64,000 nt of DNA from assembly GCA_027492795.1 (NCBI GenBank), contig JAPUEB010000017.1, forward strand, positions 1 through 64,000, in the 5' to 3' direction. This document shows, in pieces, positions 1 through 8,282 of this stretch (positions are counted from its first letter, which is position 1; the number at the start of each line of letters is the position of its first letter). Source of the stretch: Chryseobacterium sp. (GTDB taxonomy: Bacteria; Bacteroidota; Bacteroidia; Flavobacteriales; Weeksellaceae). Both the position numbers and the translations under genes were made by a program. The notes beneath the pieces are model-generated. The model made no database searches and was not told the origin of the DNA. It saw only the letters and a program-made list of their open reading frames with translations.

Positions 1-131
1 TCTTGTTTTCTTGAAAGGAATAAAGAATTCATGGTATCTAACCTATTTTTTAATGGGTTTGGTCTGGAAGTAACTCTTTTTCAAAATACTTTTAACAGAA
101 AATCACTACATTTATTTTCTAAATTTTTGAA

Positions 132-548
132 ATGATTGACAAAATCAACATTCGCGTTTACGCAGCAGCCGTAAAAGACAAAAAAGTCCTTGTATTGTAT
201 GAAGAATATGCAGGAGATCACCTGATGAAGCTTCCTGGAGGAGGTTTGGAGTTTGGTGAGGGAATTTTAGACTGTCTTCACCGCGAATTTGAGGAAGAAT
301 TGAACGCCAAAATAAAAATTGTTGAGCATCTTTACACGCAGGAAGAATTTTTGGTTTCAAGATTTCGTGAAAATGAGCAATTATTAACCATATATTATAT
401 CGTAGAAATTTTGGATGAAACTGAATTTATTATTTTGGATCCTTGCATTGAAAAAGTTGATTGGATTTCCATCGACACTCCCGAAAACCCTTTTCCTCTG
501 CCAATCGACAAAATTGCTTTTGAAAAACTGAAAGAAAAATTCCTGTAA
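132..548 (+). CDS. NUDIX hydrolase
   Basis: A 138-residue cytoplasmic NUDIX-fold pyrophosphohydrolase, expected to cleave nucleoside diphosphates linked to another moiety. The NUDIX box is visible at about residues 37-59: a GG-L-E-F-G-E start, seven residues, then R-E-F-E-E-E, with the usual Gly after the E-E pair replaced by Asn. The length is that of a stand-alone domain. The substrate cannot be read from the sequence; the LPGGG stretch just before the box is typical of small house-cleaning NUDIX enzymes. The start is the first ATG, in the only long frame. It converges on the DUF4294 gene, whose stop lies 12 bp away. The upstream 131 bp are cut by the window edge and hold only a weak hairpin (40-59). 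Confidence 0.9.
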   Translation: MIDKINIRVYAAAVKDKKVLVLYEEYAGDHLMKLPGGGLEFGEGILDCLHREFEEELNAKIKIVEHLYTQEEFLVSRFRENEQLLTIYYIVEILDETEFIILDPCIEKVDWISIDTPENPFPLPIDKIAFEKLKEKFL

Positions 549-560
549 ATTTTACAGGAA

Positions 561-1262
561 CTATTTTTTTATTTTGTATTCCGAAGCACCGGGATAAGGC
601 TGTAGATAACCGTAATTCCAGTTGGATTGCAATAAAGACTCCACAAAAAGATCGGTGCGGTTTCTATGCGGATCATAAGGTTCTTTAATATCAACATCTG
701 CAATATTTCCTTTTACATTCCACCAAAATGCGCTCCAACCGCCACGCAACTCTCTAATAATTTCATAAACTGTTTTTCCTGTTGCCCTATTCATTAATTT
801 CGCAAAAACACGTCCTTCACTTGTTGTAAGATCTCTTAATTGTGCTTCGTATTGGTTTGCTAAAGCGTTTTGACGTTGTTTTATATAACTTCTTTGATCA
901 TTTTTATCCAACTTTTGAAGATCATTTTGTATGCCTCTGTATTGTTCTAATGCTGTTAAAAACAATGGGTAAACTCTGTTTAGTTTCTTATTCAGAAAAT
1001 AATAATAATTTCTGTCGAGTTGGTTGTTAAAATGCGGATTCTTTTTTAAAACCAACTCATCCATTACGACGACAGTTTCGCCGTTAATTTCATAAATTTT
1101 AGCTTTTTGAGACTCGTCATAAAAATATTTTTGTCCATACTCATCCGTTTTCAGCTGATCTTTCGGGTACTGATATAGGGATTTTGCCACAATAGTATCT
1201 TGCGCATTCATCATAAAACTTAAAAACAATAAGAAGACAGATAAAAATTTATTTAATTTCAT
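561..1262 (-). CDS. DUF4294 family secreted protein
   Basis: A 233-residue protein with a Sec signal peptide (about residues 1-20, ending at NAQ). The body matches my memory of the Bacteroidota-restricted DUF4294 family: a V-V-V-M-D-E-L-V-L segment, an N-R-V-Y-P-L-F helix and a central E-L-R-G-G-W-S-A-F-W-W-N motif. The family has no known function. It is charged and helical with no catalytic signature that I recognise, and is expected in the periplasm. It points away from the divergent M42 peptidase gene, which starts 51 bp from its ATG. Confidence 0.8.
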   Translation of the reverse strand: MKLNKFLSVFLLFLSFMMNAQDTIVAKSLYQYPKDQLKTDEYGQKYFYDESQKAKIYEINGETVVVMDELVLKKNPHFNNQLDRNYYYFLNKKLNRVYPLFLTALEQYRGIQNDLQKLDKNDQRSYIKQRQNALANQYEAQLRDLTTSEGRVFAKLMNRATGKTVYEIIRELRGGWSAFWWNVKGNIADVDIKEPYDPHRNRTDLFVESLLQSNWNYGYLQPYPGASEYKIKK

Positions 1263-1312
1263 TAATTTTACTTTCTATAAACAAAATTAACACAAAAATT
1301 ATTCCTTTCTAG

Positions 1313-2389
1313 ATGAAATTCCCTAATAAATCTCTTAAATTTTTAGAACAATATCTAAACATATCATCTCCAACCGGTTACGAACACGAAGGACAAAAAG
1401 TTTGGATGAACTACATCAAGTCTTTTGTAGACAAAATAGAAGTGGACCATTATGGAACTTGCTACGGAATTATCAATCCTGAAGCCAACTTCAAGGTAGT
1501 GATAGAAGCTCACGCTGATGAAATTTCTTGGTATGTCAATTATATTACGGATGATGGATTAATTTATGTCATCAGAAACGGTGGTTCCGACCAAACAATT
1601 GCACCATCCAAAGTTGTGCATATTCATGGTGAAAAAGGGGTTGTAAAAGGGGTTTTCGGTTGGCCCGCAATTCATACTAGAAGTGCAAACCAAAACGAAC
1701 CAGTTCCAAAAATTGAAAATATTTTCATCGATTGCGGCGCTACCACAAAACAGGAAGTTTTGGATTTGGGAATTGATGTTGGCTGCATGATTACCTATCC
1801 CGACGAATTTTTTGAAATGAATGACCGCTATTTCGTTTGTCGCGCTTTGGACAACAGAATGGGCGGATTTATGATAGCAGAAGTTTCCCGACTTTTAAAA
1901 GAAAACAAGAAAAAACTTCCGTTTGGACTCTATATTACCAATTCTGTGCAGGAAGAAGTAGGACTTTATGGCGCAGATATGATTGCAGATACCATAAAAC
2001 CGAACATTGCAATTGTAACCGACGTAACTCATGACACGACGACTCCCATGATCGAAAAGAAAAAAGAAGGCGACCAAAAATGTGGAAAAGGACCTGTAAT
2101 TTTCTTCGCACCAAGCATTCATCACACGATTCGTGAACTGATAGTAGAAACTGCAAAAAACAAAAAAATCCCCTATCAAAGAGCTGCAGCAAGCCGAGCT
2201 ACAGGAACGGATACGGACGCTTTTGCACATTCCAACGGTGGCGTTCCGAGCGCGTTGATTTCTCTGCCACTGCGATATATGCATACAACGGTGGAAATGG
2301 TTTCCAAAGAAGACGTAGGGAATGTAATTCAGTTAATTTATGAAACATTGCTAAAAATAAAACCTACGATGAAGTTGAAGTATCATTAA
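1313..2389 (+). CDS. M42 family metallopeptidase (glutamyl aminopeptidase/endoglucanase-like)
   Basis: A 358-residue cytoplasmic zinc aminopeptidase of the M42 (TET/FrvX) family, which trims short peptides in large tetrahedral complexes. Metal and catalytic positions are visible in order: H-A-D in VIEAHADEIS, the bridging Asp in CRALDNRMGG, the E-E pair in SVQEEVGLYGA, Asp in IVTDVTHD, and the last His in YMHTTVEMV. Length is normal for the family. The ATG lies 51 bp from the divergent DUF4294 gene. Downstream it is followed by rpe after 95 bp that contain a 10-bp periodic repeat, so it is probably not tightly coupled to rpe. Confidence 0.92.
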   Translation: MKFPNKSLKFLEQYLNISSPTGYEHEGQKVWMNYIKSFVDKIEVDHYGTCYGIINPEANFKVVIEAHADEISWYVNYITDDGLIYVIRNGGSDQTIAPSKVVHIHGEKGVVKGVFGWPAIHTRSANQNEPVPKIENIFIDCGATTKQEVLDLGIDVGCMITYPDEFFEMNDRYFVCRALDNRMGGFMIAEVSRLLKENKKKLPFGLYITNSVQEEVGLYGADMIADTIKPNIAIVTDVTHDTTTPMIEKKKEGDQKCGKGPVIFFAPSIHHTIRELIVETAKNKKIPYQRAAASRATGTDTDAFAHSNGGVPSALISLPLRYMHTTVEMVSKEDVGNVIQLIYETLLKIKPTMKLKYH

Positions 2390-2425
2390 GTCCGAAGTTT
2401 GAAGTCAGAAGTCCGAAGATTTTTT

Positions 2426-2484
2426 TCAAACTAAATCAAACCAATTCAAACCTTATCAAACAAAAAGTAAAAGTAAAAGTAAAA
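2426..2484 (+). repeat. 10-bp periodic TCAAAC leader repeat before rpe
   Basis: TCAAAC recurs at 2426, 2436, 2446 and 2456, exactly 10 bp apart, followed by four copies of a 6-bp AGTAAA-type repeat that runs up to the rpe start codon. A related array lies before ppx at 61114-61168. The track is A/C-rich and likely unstructured when transcribed. Confidence 0.7.
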
Positions 2485-3135
2485 ATGAAAACAAAAATCA
2501 TCGCTCCTTCCCTACTATCGGCAGATTTTGGAAATCTGGAAAGAGATATAGAAATGCTGAACCGCAGTCAAGCCGACTGGATTCATGTGGATGTAATGGA
2601 CGGAAGATTTGTACCTAATATTTCTTTCGGATTTCCGGTGATGAAAACGGTGCAACAACATGCTAAAAAATTTGTAGATGTGCATTTAATGATTGTTGAG
2701 CCGGAAAAATATGTGGAAGAATTTATAGATTACGGAGCGGATTTGGTTTCTGTACATTATGAAGCCTGCGTTCATCTGCACCGAACTATCAATCTCATTC
2801 AGGATAAAGGTGCGAAAGCCGGTGTAGTTTTGAATCCTGCAACTCCGGTTCTACTATTGGAAGACATCATTGCGGACGTAGATTTAGTACTTTTAATGAG
2901 TGTAAACCCCGGATTTGGTGGGCAAAAATTCATTGAGAATACCTATAAAAAAATTGCTGAAACTAAAGATTTGATCATTTCAAACAATTCTACTGCGCTA
3001 ATTCAGGTTGATGGTGGCGTAAATTTAGAAAACGCATCCAAACTTTTTGAAGCCGGAGCAGATGTTTTGGTAGCCGGAAATGCCGTTTTCTCCACACAAA
3101 ATCCCGAAAGGACTATTGAACTTCTAAAAATTTAG
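2485..3135 (+). CDS. rpe: ribulose-phosphate 3-epimerase
   Basis: A 216-residue TIM-barrel enzyme interconverting ribulose 5-phosphate and xylulose 5-phosphate in the pentose phosphate pathway. Motifs follow the family in order: the N-terminal I-A-P-S-L-L-S-A-D-F, HVDVMDGRFVPNISFG with metal-binding His and Asp, VHLMI-EPEKY, the phosphate-binding LLMSVNPGFGGQKFI loop and QVDGGV with the second catalytic Asp. Full length; the ATG begins directly at the conserved N-terminus. Probably transcribed on its own, with a repetitive A/C-rich leader. Confidence 0.97.
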   Translation: MKTKIIAPSLLSADFGNLERDIEMLNRSQADWIHVDVMDGRFVPNISFGFPVMKTVQQHAKKFVDVHLMIVEPEKYVEEFIDYGADLVSVHYEACVHLHRTINLIQDKGAKAGVVLNPATPVLLLEDIIADVDLVLLMSVNPGFGGQKFIENTYKKIAETKDLIISNNSTALIQVDGGVNLENASKLFEAGADVLVAGNAVFSTQNPERTIELLKI

Positions 3136-3210
3136 AAAAAATAAAAATAAAATAAGGCAGTTCACATTTGAGCCGCCCTATTTCTTTGAAAAATATAATT
3201 TGAGTTTTGG

Positions 3211-3825
3211 TTATTCTATTCTTTGGAAGTTAAAGCTTAAATCTCCCGCATAATAATATGAAGATATACTTGTTGGAAATTTTGTTTCAGCTGTGGTTGA
3301 TGAAATCCATTGATAACTGTTGATGGTAATGTTTCCAGAAGTTATTGGATATATCGCAATAGAATTATCTGTTTTTGTGCGATCATACCAGTCGCCGCTG
3401 TTCATAGAGATAAAGTATTTTTTATCTTTTTCCAGCATAAGTGGTGTTATTGTTTTTGTAACTTCAGTATTAGCTGAAGCCACATTTACTATTTCAGTGG
3501 CTAAAACAGTTTTTGTTGTAAAATCCCAAACAGTAACTCGCAAATTAGCATTGGCGTCAGGAAGTTTTACCTTTAAGGAGTTAATTTTCCCTTTTACAGT
3601 AGGCGTAAAAGAAACTCCAAACTCATAGTTACCAGTATTTACAAAGTTCGTAACTTTTTGGCTAAACCCAGAAGAAGAAAGATAGCCATTCAAGAAATTT
3701 TCTTCAGGATACACTATTGGTTGCGGTTCAGGATCGTCTTTTCTGCAAGAAATATTTAACAATGATAGAGCAAAGAAAAGCATAATCATCTTTACGGTAC
3801 AATTAGAAAAAATTTTTGTTTTCAT
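3211..3825 (-). CDS. putative lipoprotein with DUF4082-like beta domain
   Basis: A 204-residue protein with a lipoprotein signal: hydrophobic stretch then L-N-I-S-C at about residue 27, followed by charged R-K-D-D. It is likely anchored in the envelope. The rest is beta-rich; the segment around G-V-S-F-T-P-T-V-K-G-K-I-N-S-L and T-P-L-M-L-E-K-D-K-K-Y-F-I-S-M resembles DUF4082-type jelly-roll domains that often sit in surface proteins, but I cannot confirm the family. The start could also be the Met at residue 13. A minus-7 box is at 3857-3864. No enzyme motif was seen. Confidence 0.65.
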   Translation of the reverse strand: MKTKIFSNCTVKMIMLFFALSLLNISCRKDDPEPQPIVYPEENFLNGYLSSSGFSQKVTNFVNTGNYEFGVSFTPTVKGKINSLKVKLPDANANLRVTVWDFTTKTVLATEIVNVASANTEVTKTITPLMLEKDKKYFISMNSGDWYDRTKTDNSIAIYPITSGNITINSYQWISSTTAETKFPTSISSYYYAGDLSFNFQRIE

Positions 3826-3856
3826 GTTTGGATAATTTTAGTTATTTTTAATTATC

Positions 3857-3864
3857 CAAATATA
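3857..3864 (-). promoter_or_regulatory. minus-7 promoter box (TATATTTG) for the 3211-3825 gene
   Basis: Reads TATATTTG on the minus strand, an exact fit to the Bacteroidota TAnnTTTG element, 32 bp before the ATG. No clear minus-33 TTG was seen. Confidence 0.5.
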
Positions 3865-3944
3865 TTTCACTTTTATTTATAAAAACATAGGTAAAAATAC
3901 TGATTTTTTCAAGGTGTTTTTCCTCTTTTAAAATTTCAAATTAT

Positions 3945-4244
3945 ATGGAATCCGAAAAAAAACTTTCTTCTTTTGATAAAGGAATTGAATGGGTTAATTG
4001 GTTGAAAATTGCACTATCACCAACAATCCTTCTTGCAGTTGTTGGTTTATTCATATATCTTTCAATGGAAAACAAGAACTCCGGAGCTTACCTTTTTGCA
4101 TTTCTTACAGCGTTGGGTTTTGGTTTGGGAATTCTTTGGGCAAACAACATCAAAAAGAAACACGGAACTACCCATTTTATAAGCAGAACCGATGCTTCAC
4201 CGGATATTGACGAAATACTTCAAAATACAGTGAACAAAAAATAA
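3945..4244 (+). CDS. small inner-membrane protein, two helices
   Basis: A 99-residue protein that I do not recognise. It has two hydrophobic segments (about residues 21-41 and 49-67) joined by a short charged loop with N-K-N-S-G, and a polar C-terminal tail that ends in several charged residues. This is the topology of a small inner-membrane protein with both ends inside. It stands alone between divergent and convergent genes and shares a bidirectional terminator (4243-4268) with the porin-like gene opposite. Composition is like its neighbours. Function unknown. Confidence 0.7.
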   Translation: MESEKKLSSFDKGIEWVNWLKIALSPTILLAVVGLFIYLSMENKNSGAYLFAFLTALGFGLGILWANNIKKKHGTTHFISRTDASPDIDEILQNTVNKK

Positions 4245-4274
4245 TTCCCGAAAGCAACCTCGGGAATTTATATT
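4243..4274. terminator. bidirectional terminator between convergent genes
   Basis: A perfect 9-bp stem, AATTCCCGA (4243-4251) with TCGGGAATT (4260-4268), 8-nt loop, flanked by T-rich sequence on the plus side. It lies between the ends of the genes at 3945-4244 and 4276-4815. Confidence 0.7.
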
Positions 4275-4275
4275 T

Positions 4276-4815
4276 TTAGAAACTGATGTTCACAAACGGA
4301 ACAAATGGACTGCTGTAAACACTTTTATTTTTGTTATAAAGCAAATTGTACTTTGCGCCAGCAGAAATTTTAGGTGTAATTTGATAACCTGCTCCTACAA
4401 AAAGCGCTGTATCCCAAAAATTATCTTTAATTCCTGAAAACTTCAAATCTCTGTTTACATACATTTCCGCAAATTCAGCTGTAGTGATTAATTTTTCAAT
4501 CGGTGTATAAAAATAGAGCACATTTGCGCCAACTGTAGTGGTAGTTTGTAGATTTTTAACCGCATTGTAGTTAAAGAGCAATCCCGCTCCTGCAGCCATT
4601 TTATCGTTAATTTTATAGGTGAGATTCGGTGATAAACTTAGGCTCGTTCCACCTACGAAATTCAGTCCGAAACCAAGACCAAGTTTTAATTTTTTTTCAG
4701 GATTTAAAGGATTATCAACGGTTTTTAGACTGTCGATTTGGGTTTGTGCTTTTACAGCACAGGTTGAAAACGCAGCTATAGCAAAAAGCGCAACTGTAAA
4801 AAATGGTTTTTTCAT
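4276..4815 (-). CDS. outer-membrane beta-barrel protein
   Basis: A 179-residue protein with a Sec signal peptide (cleavage near V-K-A-Q, residue 24). After it come alternating hydrophobic strands such as L-G-L-G-F-G-L-N-F-V-G-G and ending in F-V-P-F-V-N-I-S-F, a C-terminal Phe typical of BAM-inserted barrels. The length fits an 8-strand barrel of the outer-membrane-protein-beta-brl type. No ligand can be predicted. It lies downstream of ndk on the same strand but is separated by a terminator (4836-4863). Confidence 0.75.
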   Translation of the reverse strand: MKKPFFTVALFAIAAFSTCAVKAQTQIDSLKTVDNPLNPEKKLKLGLGFGLNFVGGTSLSLSPNLTYKINDKMAAGAGLLFNYNAVKNLQTTTTVGANVLYFYTPIEKLITTAEFAEMYVNRDLKFSGIKDNFWDTALFVGAGYQITPKISAGAKYNLLYNKNKSVYSSPFVPFVNISF

Positions 4816-4829
4816 AGATTAATTCTTTT

Positions 4830-4863
4830 AAAAACAAATGTCCGAGAAAATTCCCGAACATTT
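4830..4863 (-). terminator. terminator after ndk
   Basis: Minus-strand stem of 10 bp with two wobble pairs (4836-4845 with 4854-4863), followed by G-TTTTT. It lies between the ndk stop and the next minus-strand gene. Confidence 0.6.
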
Positions 4864-4893
4864 GCGATATTTTTCTGATAATTATTTCAAAAT

Positions 4894-5313
4894 TTAGAAA
4901 ATTTCTCTTCCGGAGAAGTGAAATTGTGCCTCTATCAAAGCATTCTCATCAGAATCTGAACCATGAACTGCATTTTCGCCCACGCTTCTTGCAAACATTT
5001 TTCTGATGGTTCCTTCAGCAGCATCCGCAGGATTGGTAGAACCTATCAAAGTTCTGAAATCCTCTACAGCATTATCTTTCTCCAAAACAGCTGCAACGAT
5101 AGGTCCTGAACTCATGAACTCTACTAATTCGCCGAAGAAAGGTCTTTCGCTATGAATAGCATAAAACTTTTTTGCATCATCTAAAGTGAGTTGGGTAAGC
5201 TTCATGGCTTTGAATTTGAAGCCTGCTGAAGCTATTTTACCGAGGATTGCTCCAATGTGTCCGTCTGCAACTGCATCCGGTTTAATCATCGTAAATGTGA
5301 TTTTTCCTGACAT
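4894..5313 (-). CDS. ndk: nucleoside-diphosphate kinase
   Basis: A 139-residue cytoplasmic enzyme that moves the gamma phosphate from ATP to NDPs through a phosphohistidine. The active-site His is in N-A-V-H-G-S-D-S near residue 116, and the N-terminal [10 protein letters not shown] motif is intact. The Kpn loop region and I-R-K-M-F-A segment are also present. Full length, ATG start at the conserved N-terminus. A divergent putative small transcript starts about 50 bp upstream. Confidence 0.97.
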   Translation of the reverse strand: MSGKITFTMIKPDAVADGHIGAILGKIASAGFKFKAMKLTQLTLDDAKKFYAIHSERPFFGELVEFMSSGPIVAAVLEKDNAVEDFRTLIGSTNPADAAEGTIRKMFARSVGENAVHGSDSDENALIEAQFHFSGREIF

Positions 5314-5352
5314 ATATCTTTTTTTAGTGGCGCAAAATTACAAAAACTTTTA

Positions 5353-5360
5353 TATATTTG
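5353..5360 (+). promoter_or_regulatory. minus-7 box (TATATTTG) facing away from ndk
   Basis: Exact TAnnTTTG match. Transcription would start near 5365 and meet an intrinsic terminator at 5468-5500, with no annotated gene between. Confidence 0.5.
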
Positions 5361-5362
5361 TA

Positions 5363-5500
5363 ATGAAAATTCTAACAGAGATTTTCTTCGAAATTTTTGG
5401 CACGCAAGTTGCTAATTTTATTTCGATTCTCATGTTTAATTTGAGTTTTCATGGTTATTAGTTTTTACCTCCAATTGTGAAATTGGAGGTTTTTGTTTTT
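5363..5500 (+). ncRNA. candidate small RNA or leaderless mini-ORF between ndk and rsgA
   Basis: A minus-7 box (5353-5360) and a strong terminator (5468-5500) define a transcript of about 130 nt. It contains a 32-codon frame (ATG at 5363 to stop at 5461) whose ATG lies almost on the expected start site, so it would be leaderless. The peptide is hydrophobic and matches nothing I know. It could be a regulatory RNA or a tiny membrane peptide; both are inference. Confidence 0.35.
5468..5500 (+). terminator. intrinsic terminator
   Basis: Perfect 9-bp stem CCTCCAATT/AATTGGAGG, GTGA tetraloop, then runs of T. Faces the plus strand, where no annotated gene precedes it. Confidence 0.8.
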
Positions 5501-5564
5501 TTAAATGAATAATTAAAAATTAATAATGAATAATTGATGCAGTGCAGTGCGAGGATTCTATCTT

Positions 5565-5613
5565 CCTCAAGCGACAAGTCGCATGAGGTAAACAATGTGT
5601 CGCGCTCCGCGCG
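5565..5613. repeat. two adjacent hairpins before the rsgA stop
   Basis: The first is an 11-bp stem with one A/A mismatch (CCTCA, GCGAC / GTCGC, TGAGG; 5565-5588). The second is CGCGC-TCC-GCGCG (5601-5613). The stretch is more GC-rich than its surroundings and looks like a dispersed palindromic repeat. It could also terminate rsgA transcripts. Confidence 0.55.
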
Positions 5614-5637
5614 AGTGGAAGTTTTCTTTATTTTTTT

Positions 5638-6570
5638 TTAGAAATTGTTGGTAGCTATTTCTTCGGCTTCCTCCATTAATTTCAAGTAGGTAACATAGCG
5701 GCTTTCATCAATTTCACCGTTTTCTACCGCTTCAGTAACGGCACATTTTGGCTCGTTGATGTGGAGACAATTATGAAATCTGCAATTTCTGCCGGTTTTG
5801 AAAATTTCAGGAAAATAATGTTGGATTTCTTCTTTTTCTACGTCAATCATCGCAAACTCGCGAACTCCGGGTGTGTCGATGACGCTTCCGCCAAAACTCC
5901 AAAAATGCATCTGGGCAAATGTTGTGGTATGTTTACCTTTTAAATGAACACCTGAAATTTCTGCTGTTTTCAGGTTCAAATCTGGTTGAAGCGCATTTAC
6001 CAAAGTTGATTTTCCACAACCCGAATGACCAAAAAAAACGGAAACTTTATTTTGTATTTTTTCTTTTAATATTTCAAGATTTTTTTTGCTTACTGATGAT
6101 GTTTGAAGCGTTTCGTAGCCGATGTTTTCGTACATCGCCTGAATGTTTTCCACAATTTCCAATTCATCATCGTTCAAAACATCAGTTTTATTGAACAAAA
6201 TCAAAGGATGAATATTGTAGGCTTCGCAACACGCCAAGAAACGGTCAAGAAAACCAAGTGAAGTTTCAGGAAATTTTAAGGTAAAAATAAAACAAGCTAC
6301 ATCTATATTGGAAGCAATTATATGGGCTTCTTTGGATAAATTAACGGATTTTCTGATGAGATAATTTTTGCGAGGCTCAATTTTCGTAATCCAAGCAATA
6401 TCGTCCTGTTCCAACTGAAATTCTACAAAATCGCCTACAGCAAGCGGATTGGTAAGTCTGGTTTTAATCAGCTTAAACTTCCCGCGAATTCTTGCTTCGT
6501 AGTTTTTGTTGGTTTCTGTATCCAAAACCTGATACCAACTTCCCGTGGATTTTGTGATAAGGCCTTTCAT
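5638..6570 (-). CDS. rsgA: ribosome small subunit-dependent GTPase A
   Basis: A 310-residue circularly permuted GTPase that checks late 30S ribosome maturation. Order in the sequence: N-terminal OB domain, then NKTD (G4), G-H-S-G-C-G-K-S-T (P-loop G1), and D-T-P-G-V-R-E-F (G3), and last a C-terminal zinc finger with C-R-F-H-N-C-L-H and a later Cys. The permuted order is diagnostic. The ATG overlaps the stop of the upstream DAHP synthase gene by 4 bp, so the two are translationally coupled. Confidence 0.96.
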   Translation of the reverse strand: MKGLITKSTGSWYQVLDTETNKNYEARIRGKFKLIKTRLTNPLAVGDFVEFQLEQDDIAWITKIEPRKNYLIRKSVNLSKEAHIIASNIDVACFIFTLKFPETSLGFLDRFLACCEAYNIHPLILFNKTDVLNDDELEIVENIQAMYENIGYETLQTSSVSKKNLEILKEKIQNKVSVFFGHSGCGKSTLVNALQPDLNLKTAEISGVHLKGKHTTTFAQMHFWSFGGSVIDTPGVREFAMIDVEKEEIQHYFPEIFKTGRNCRFHNCLHINEPKCAVTEAVENGEIDESRYVTYLKLMEEAEEIATNNF

Positions 6571-7655
6571 TCTTTATCCAACATAATATTGTTCTGAATT
6601 TCGATGGACTGCTCGTGAATGGTTTTGAAAAGTTTTTCTATAAAATCTTTGGACATTGATGTTTCGTCCGCCTTTTTTGCTGCATATTCGGTGATGGTTT
6701 TCCAACGTTCGGGCTGAAAAATGGTGGCGTTGTTTTTCTTTTTCAAAACTCCTATTTTTTCAGAAATTTTCATTCTTTGCGAAAGAAGTTCTATCAACTG
6801 CATATCCAATTCGGAAATAAATGTTCGGTGAAGCTCTACCTCATCCTCAAATTCTATAATATCGCTGTTTCTTACTCTCAGGTTTTTTAAAATTTCTGCA
6901 AGTTTTTCGGGTGTAATCTGTTGTGAGGCATCGCTCCAAGCTTCATCGGGACTGCAATGAGTTTCCAGCATTATTCCGTCATAACCAAGATTCAGGGCTT
7001 CTTGCGCCACATCGAAAAGCCCGGTTCTGTTTCCGCAGATGTGCGATGGATCTACAATTAAAGGAATATTAGGAAACTGATTTTTGAAATCAATGGCAAT
7101 TTGCCAATTCGGTGTATTTCGATAGTCTGTTTTTTGATAGGTTGAAAAACCTCTGTGTATCGCTCCTAAATTTTCAATTCCGGCTCCGATAAGTCTTTCC
7201 AAAGCTCCGATCCATAAAGCTAAATCGGGATTTACAGGATTTTTTACCAAAACAGTTTTTTTGCTTCCCTTCAATGCATCAGCAATTTCTTGAACTGTAA
7301 AAGGGTTTGCTGTAGAACGCGCACCAATCCAAAAAATATCTACATCTGCTTCCAAGGCAGCCTGAACGTGATGTGCATTAGCCACTTCTACCGTGGTGAT
7401 GAATCCGAATTCTTCTTTTACTTTTTTTAGCCAATTTAAGCCAATAACTCCTACTCCTTCAAAACCATTAGGTTTGGTTCTCGGTTTCCAAATTCCGGCA
7501 CGAAAAACGGAAACGTTTGCATCAGATTTCCTAATTCTTTCGGCGGTTTCCAACATTTGTTTTTCGCTTTCGGCACTGCAAGGACCAGCAATGATGAGCG
7601 GTTTTGGAAATTCTTTTATCCACTCGTTTTTTAGATTTTTTAATTCTGTCTGCAT
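6567..7655 (-). CDS. bifunctional 3-deoxy-7-phosphoheptulonate synthase / chorismate mutase type II
   Basis: A 362-residue fusion for two steps of aromatic amino acid synthesis. Residues 1-260 are a KDOP-type DAHP synthase (I-I-A-G-P-C-S-A-E-S, then F-R-A-G-I-W-K-P-R-T, V-K-N-P-V-N, and the metal site region V-D-P-S-H-I-C-G and L-E-T-H-C). Residues about 275-355 are an AroQ-type chorismate mutase helix bundle with L-H-R-T and L-L-S-Q-R-M-K-I-S. This N-to-C order is the common Bacteroidota arrangement, where the mutase helps feedback control. It overlaps rsgA by 4 bp; dnaX ends 15 bp upstream. Confidence 0.94.
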   Translation of the reverse strand: MQTELKNLKNEWIKEFPKPLIIAGPCSAESEKQMLETAERIRKSDANVSVFRAGIWKPRTKPNGFEGVGVIGLNWLKKVKEEFGFITTVEVANAHHVQAALEADVDIFWIGARSTANPFTVQEIADALKGSKKTVLVKNPVNPDLALWIGALERLIGAGIENLGAIHRGFSTYQKTDYRNTPNWQIAIDFKNQFPNIPLIVDPSHICGNRTGLFDVAQEALNLGYDGIMLETHCSPDEAWSDASQQITPEKLAEILKNLRVRNSDIIEFEDEVELHRTFISELDMQLIELLSQRMKISEKIGVLKKKNNATIFQPERWKTITEYAAKKADETSMSKDFIEKLFKTIHEQSIEIQNNIMLDKE

Positions 7656-7670
7656 GTATTCTGCTTCTTT

Positions 7671-8282
7671 TTAATTAAAATCAAATTTAAACAAATCGTC
7701 CAAATCCTTTAGAACAGGGTTTATTTGCACATATTTTTCAAAAAGACCACGTTTAGTAACGATTTCTTTTTTCATGTTTACAGTATCCAATTTGAACTCC
7801 ACCTGTAAACGCTGATGATTCACTTTGTGTTTGAAAGCATTAAAAAAATCTGCACGAACTTTTTCAAATTCTGCTTTGGCAGTTTCTGAAGGATACTTAA
7901 CTTGTACCGTATCTTCATCCATTTTACGAAGCTTGAAACCACTGATCGCATTGTAAATCACCACATCTTTTTCTTGAATTTCGTTCAAAAATGCGTTCCA
8001 TTCGGTTTGTAAATCTGTTTCTGAAAAATGATTTGCCGGTAAATCTTCTTCGGCATTTTCGGTAAAAAGGGTGACTTGTTCCTCCGGTTGATCCTCCAGT
8101 TTTTTCTTGATGCTGAATTCCGAAATCTGCATTTCGCGGTTTGTAGCTAAAGGTTTTGAAGATTTTTCAATTTTTTGAACTTCAGGTTCCTCTATTTTTA
8201 TTTCTTTGATGGGTTCCGGCTGTATTAATTCCTGCTGAATCTGCTTAAGAAGTGGCGCAAGTATCAGGAACTTTTTTTTTTT
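7671..8282 (-). CDS. dnaX: DnaX tau-specific C-terminal part, read in the minus-1 frame
   Basis: This frame has no good start of its own but is open without a stop from the A11 tract at 8272-8282 to the stop at 7671. A minus-1 slip on the tract joins residues K-K-K-K-F-L-I-L-A-P-L-L to the ATPase part, giving a 559-residue tau protein. The segment has a proline/glutamate-rich linker and a C-terminal domain (F-Q-T-E-W-N-A-F-like region around residues 40-140 of the open part) as expected for the tau domain that binds DnaE. A plain sequencing error in the homopolymer is the alternative. Confidence 0.8.
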   Translation of the reverse strand, partial: KKKKFLILAPLLKQIQQELIQPEPIKEIKIEEPEVQKIEKSSKPLATNREMQISEFSIKKKLEDQPEEQVTLFTENAEEDLPANHFSETDLQTEWNAFLNEIQEKDVVIYNAISGFKLRKMDEDTVQVKYPSETAKAEFEKVRADFFNAFKHKVNHQRLQVEFKLDTVNMKKEIVTKRGLFEKYVQINPVLKDLDDLFKFDFN

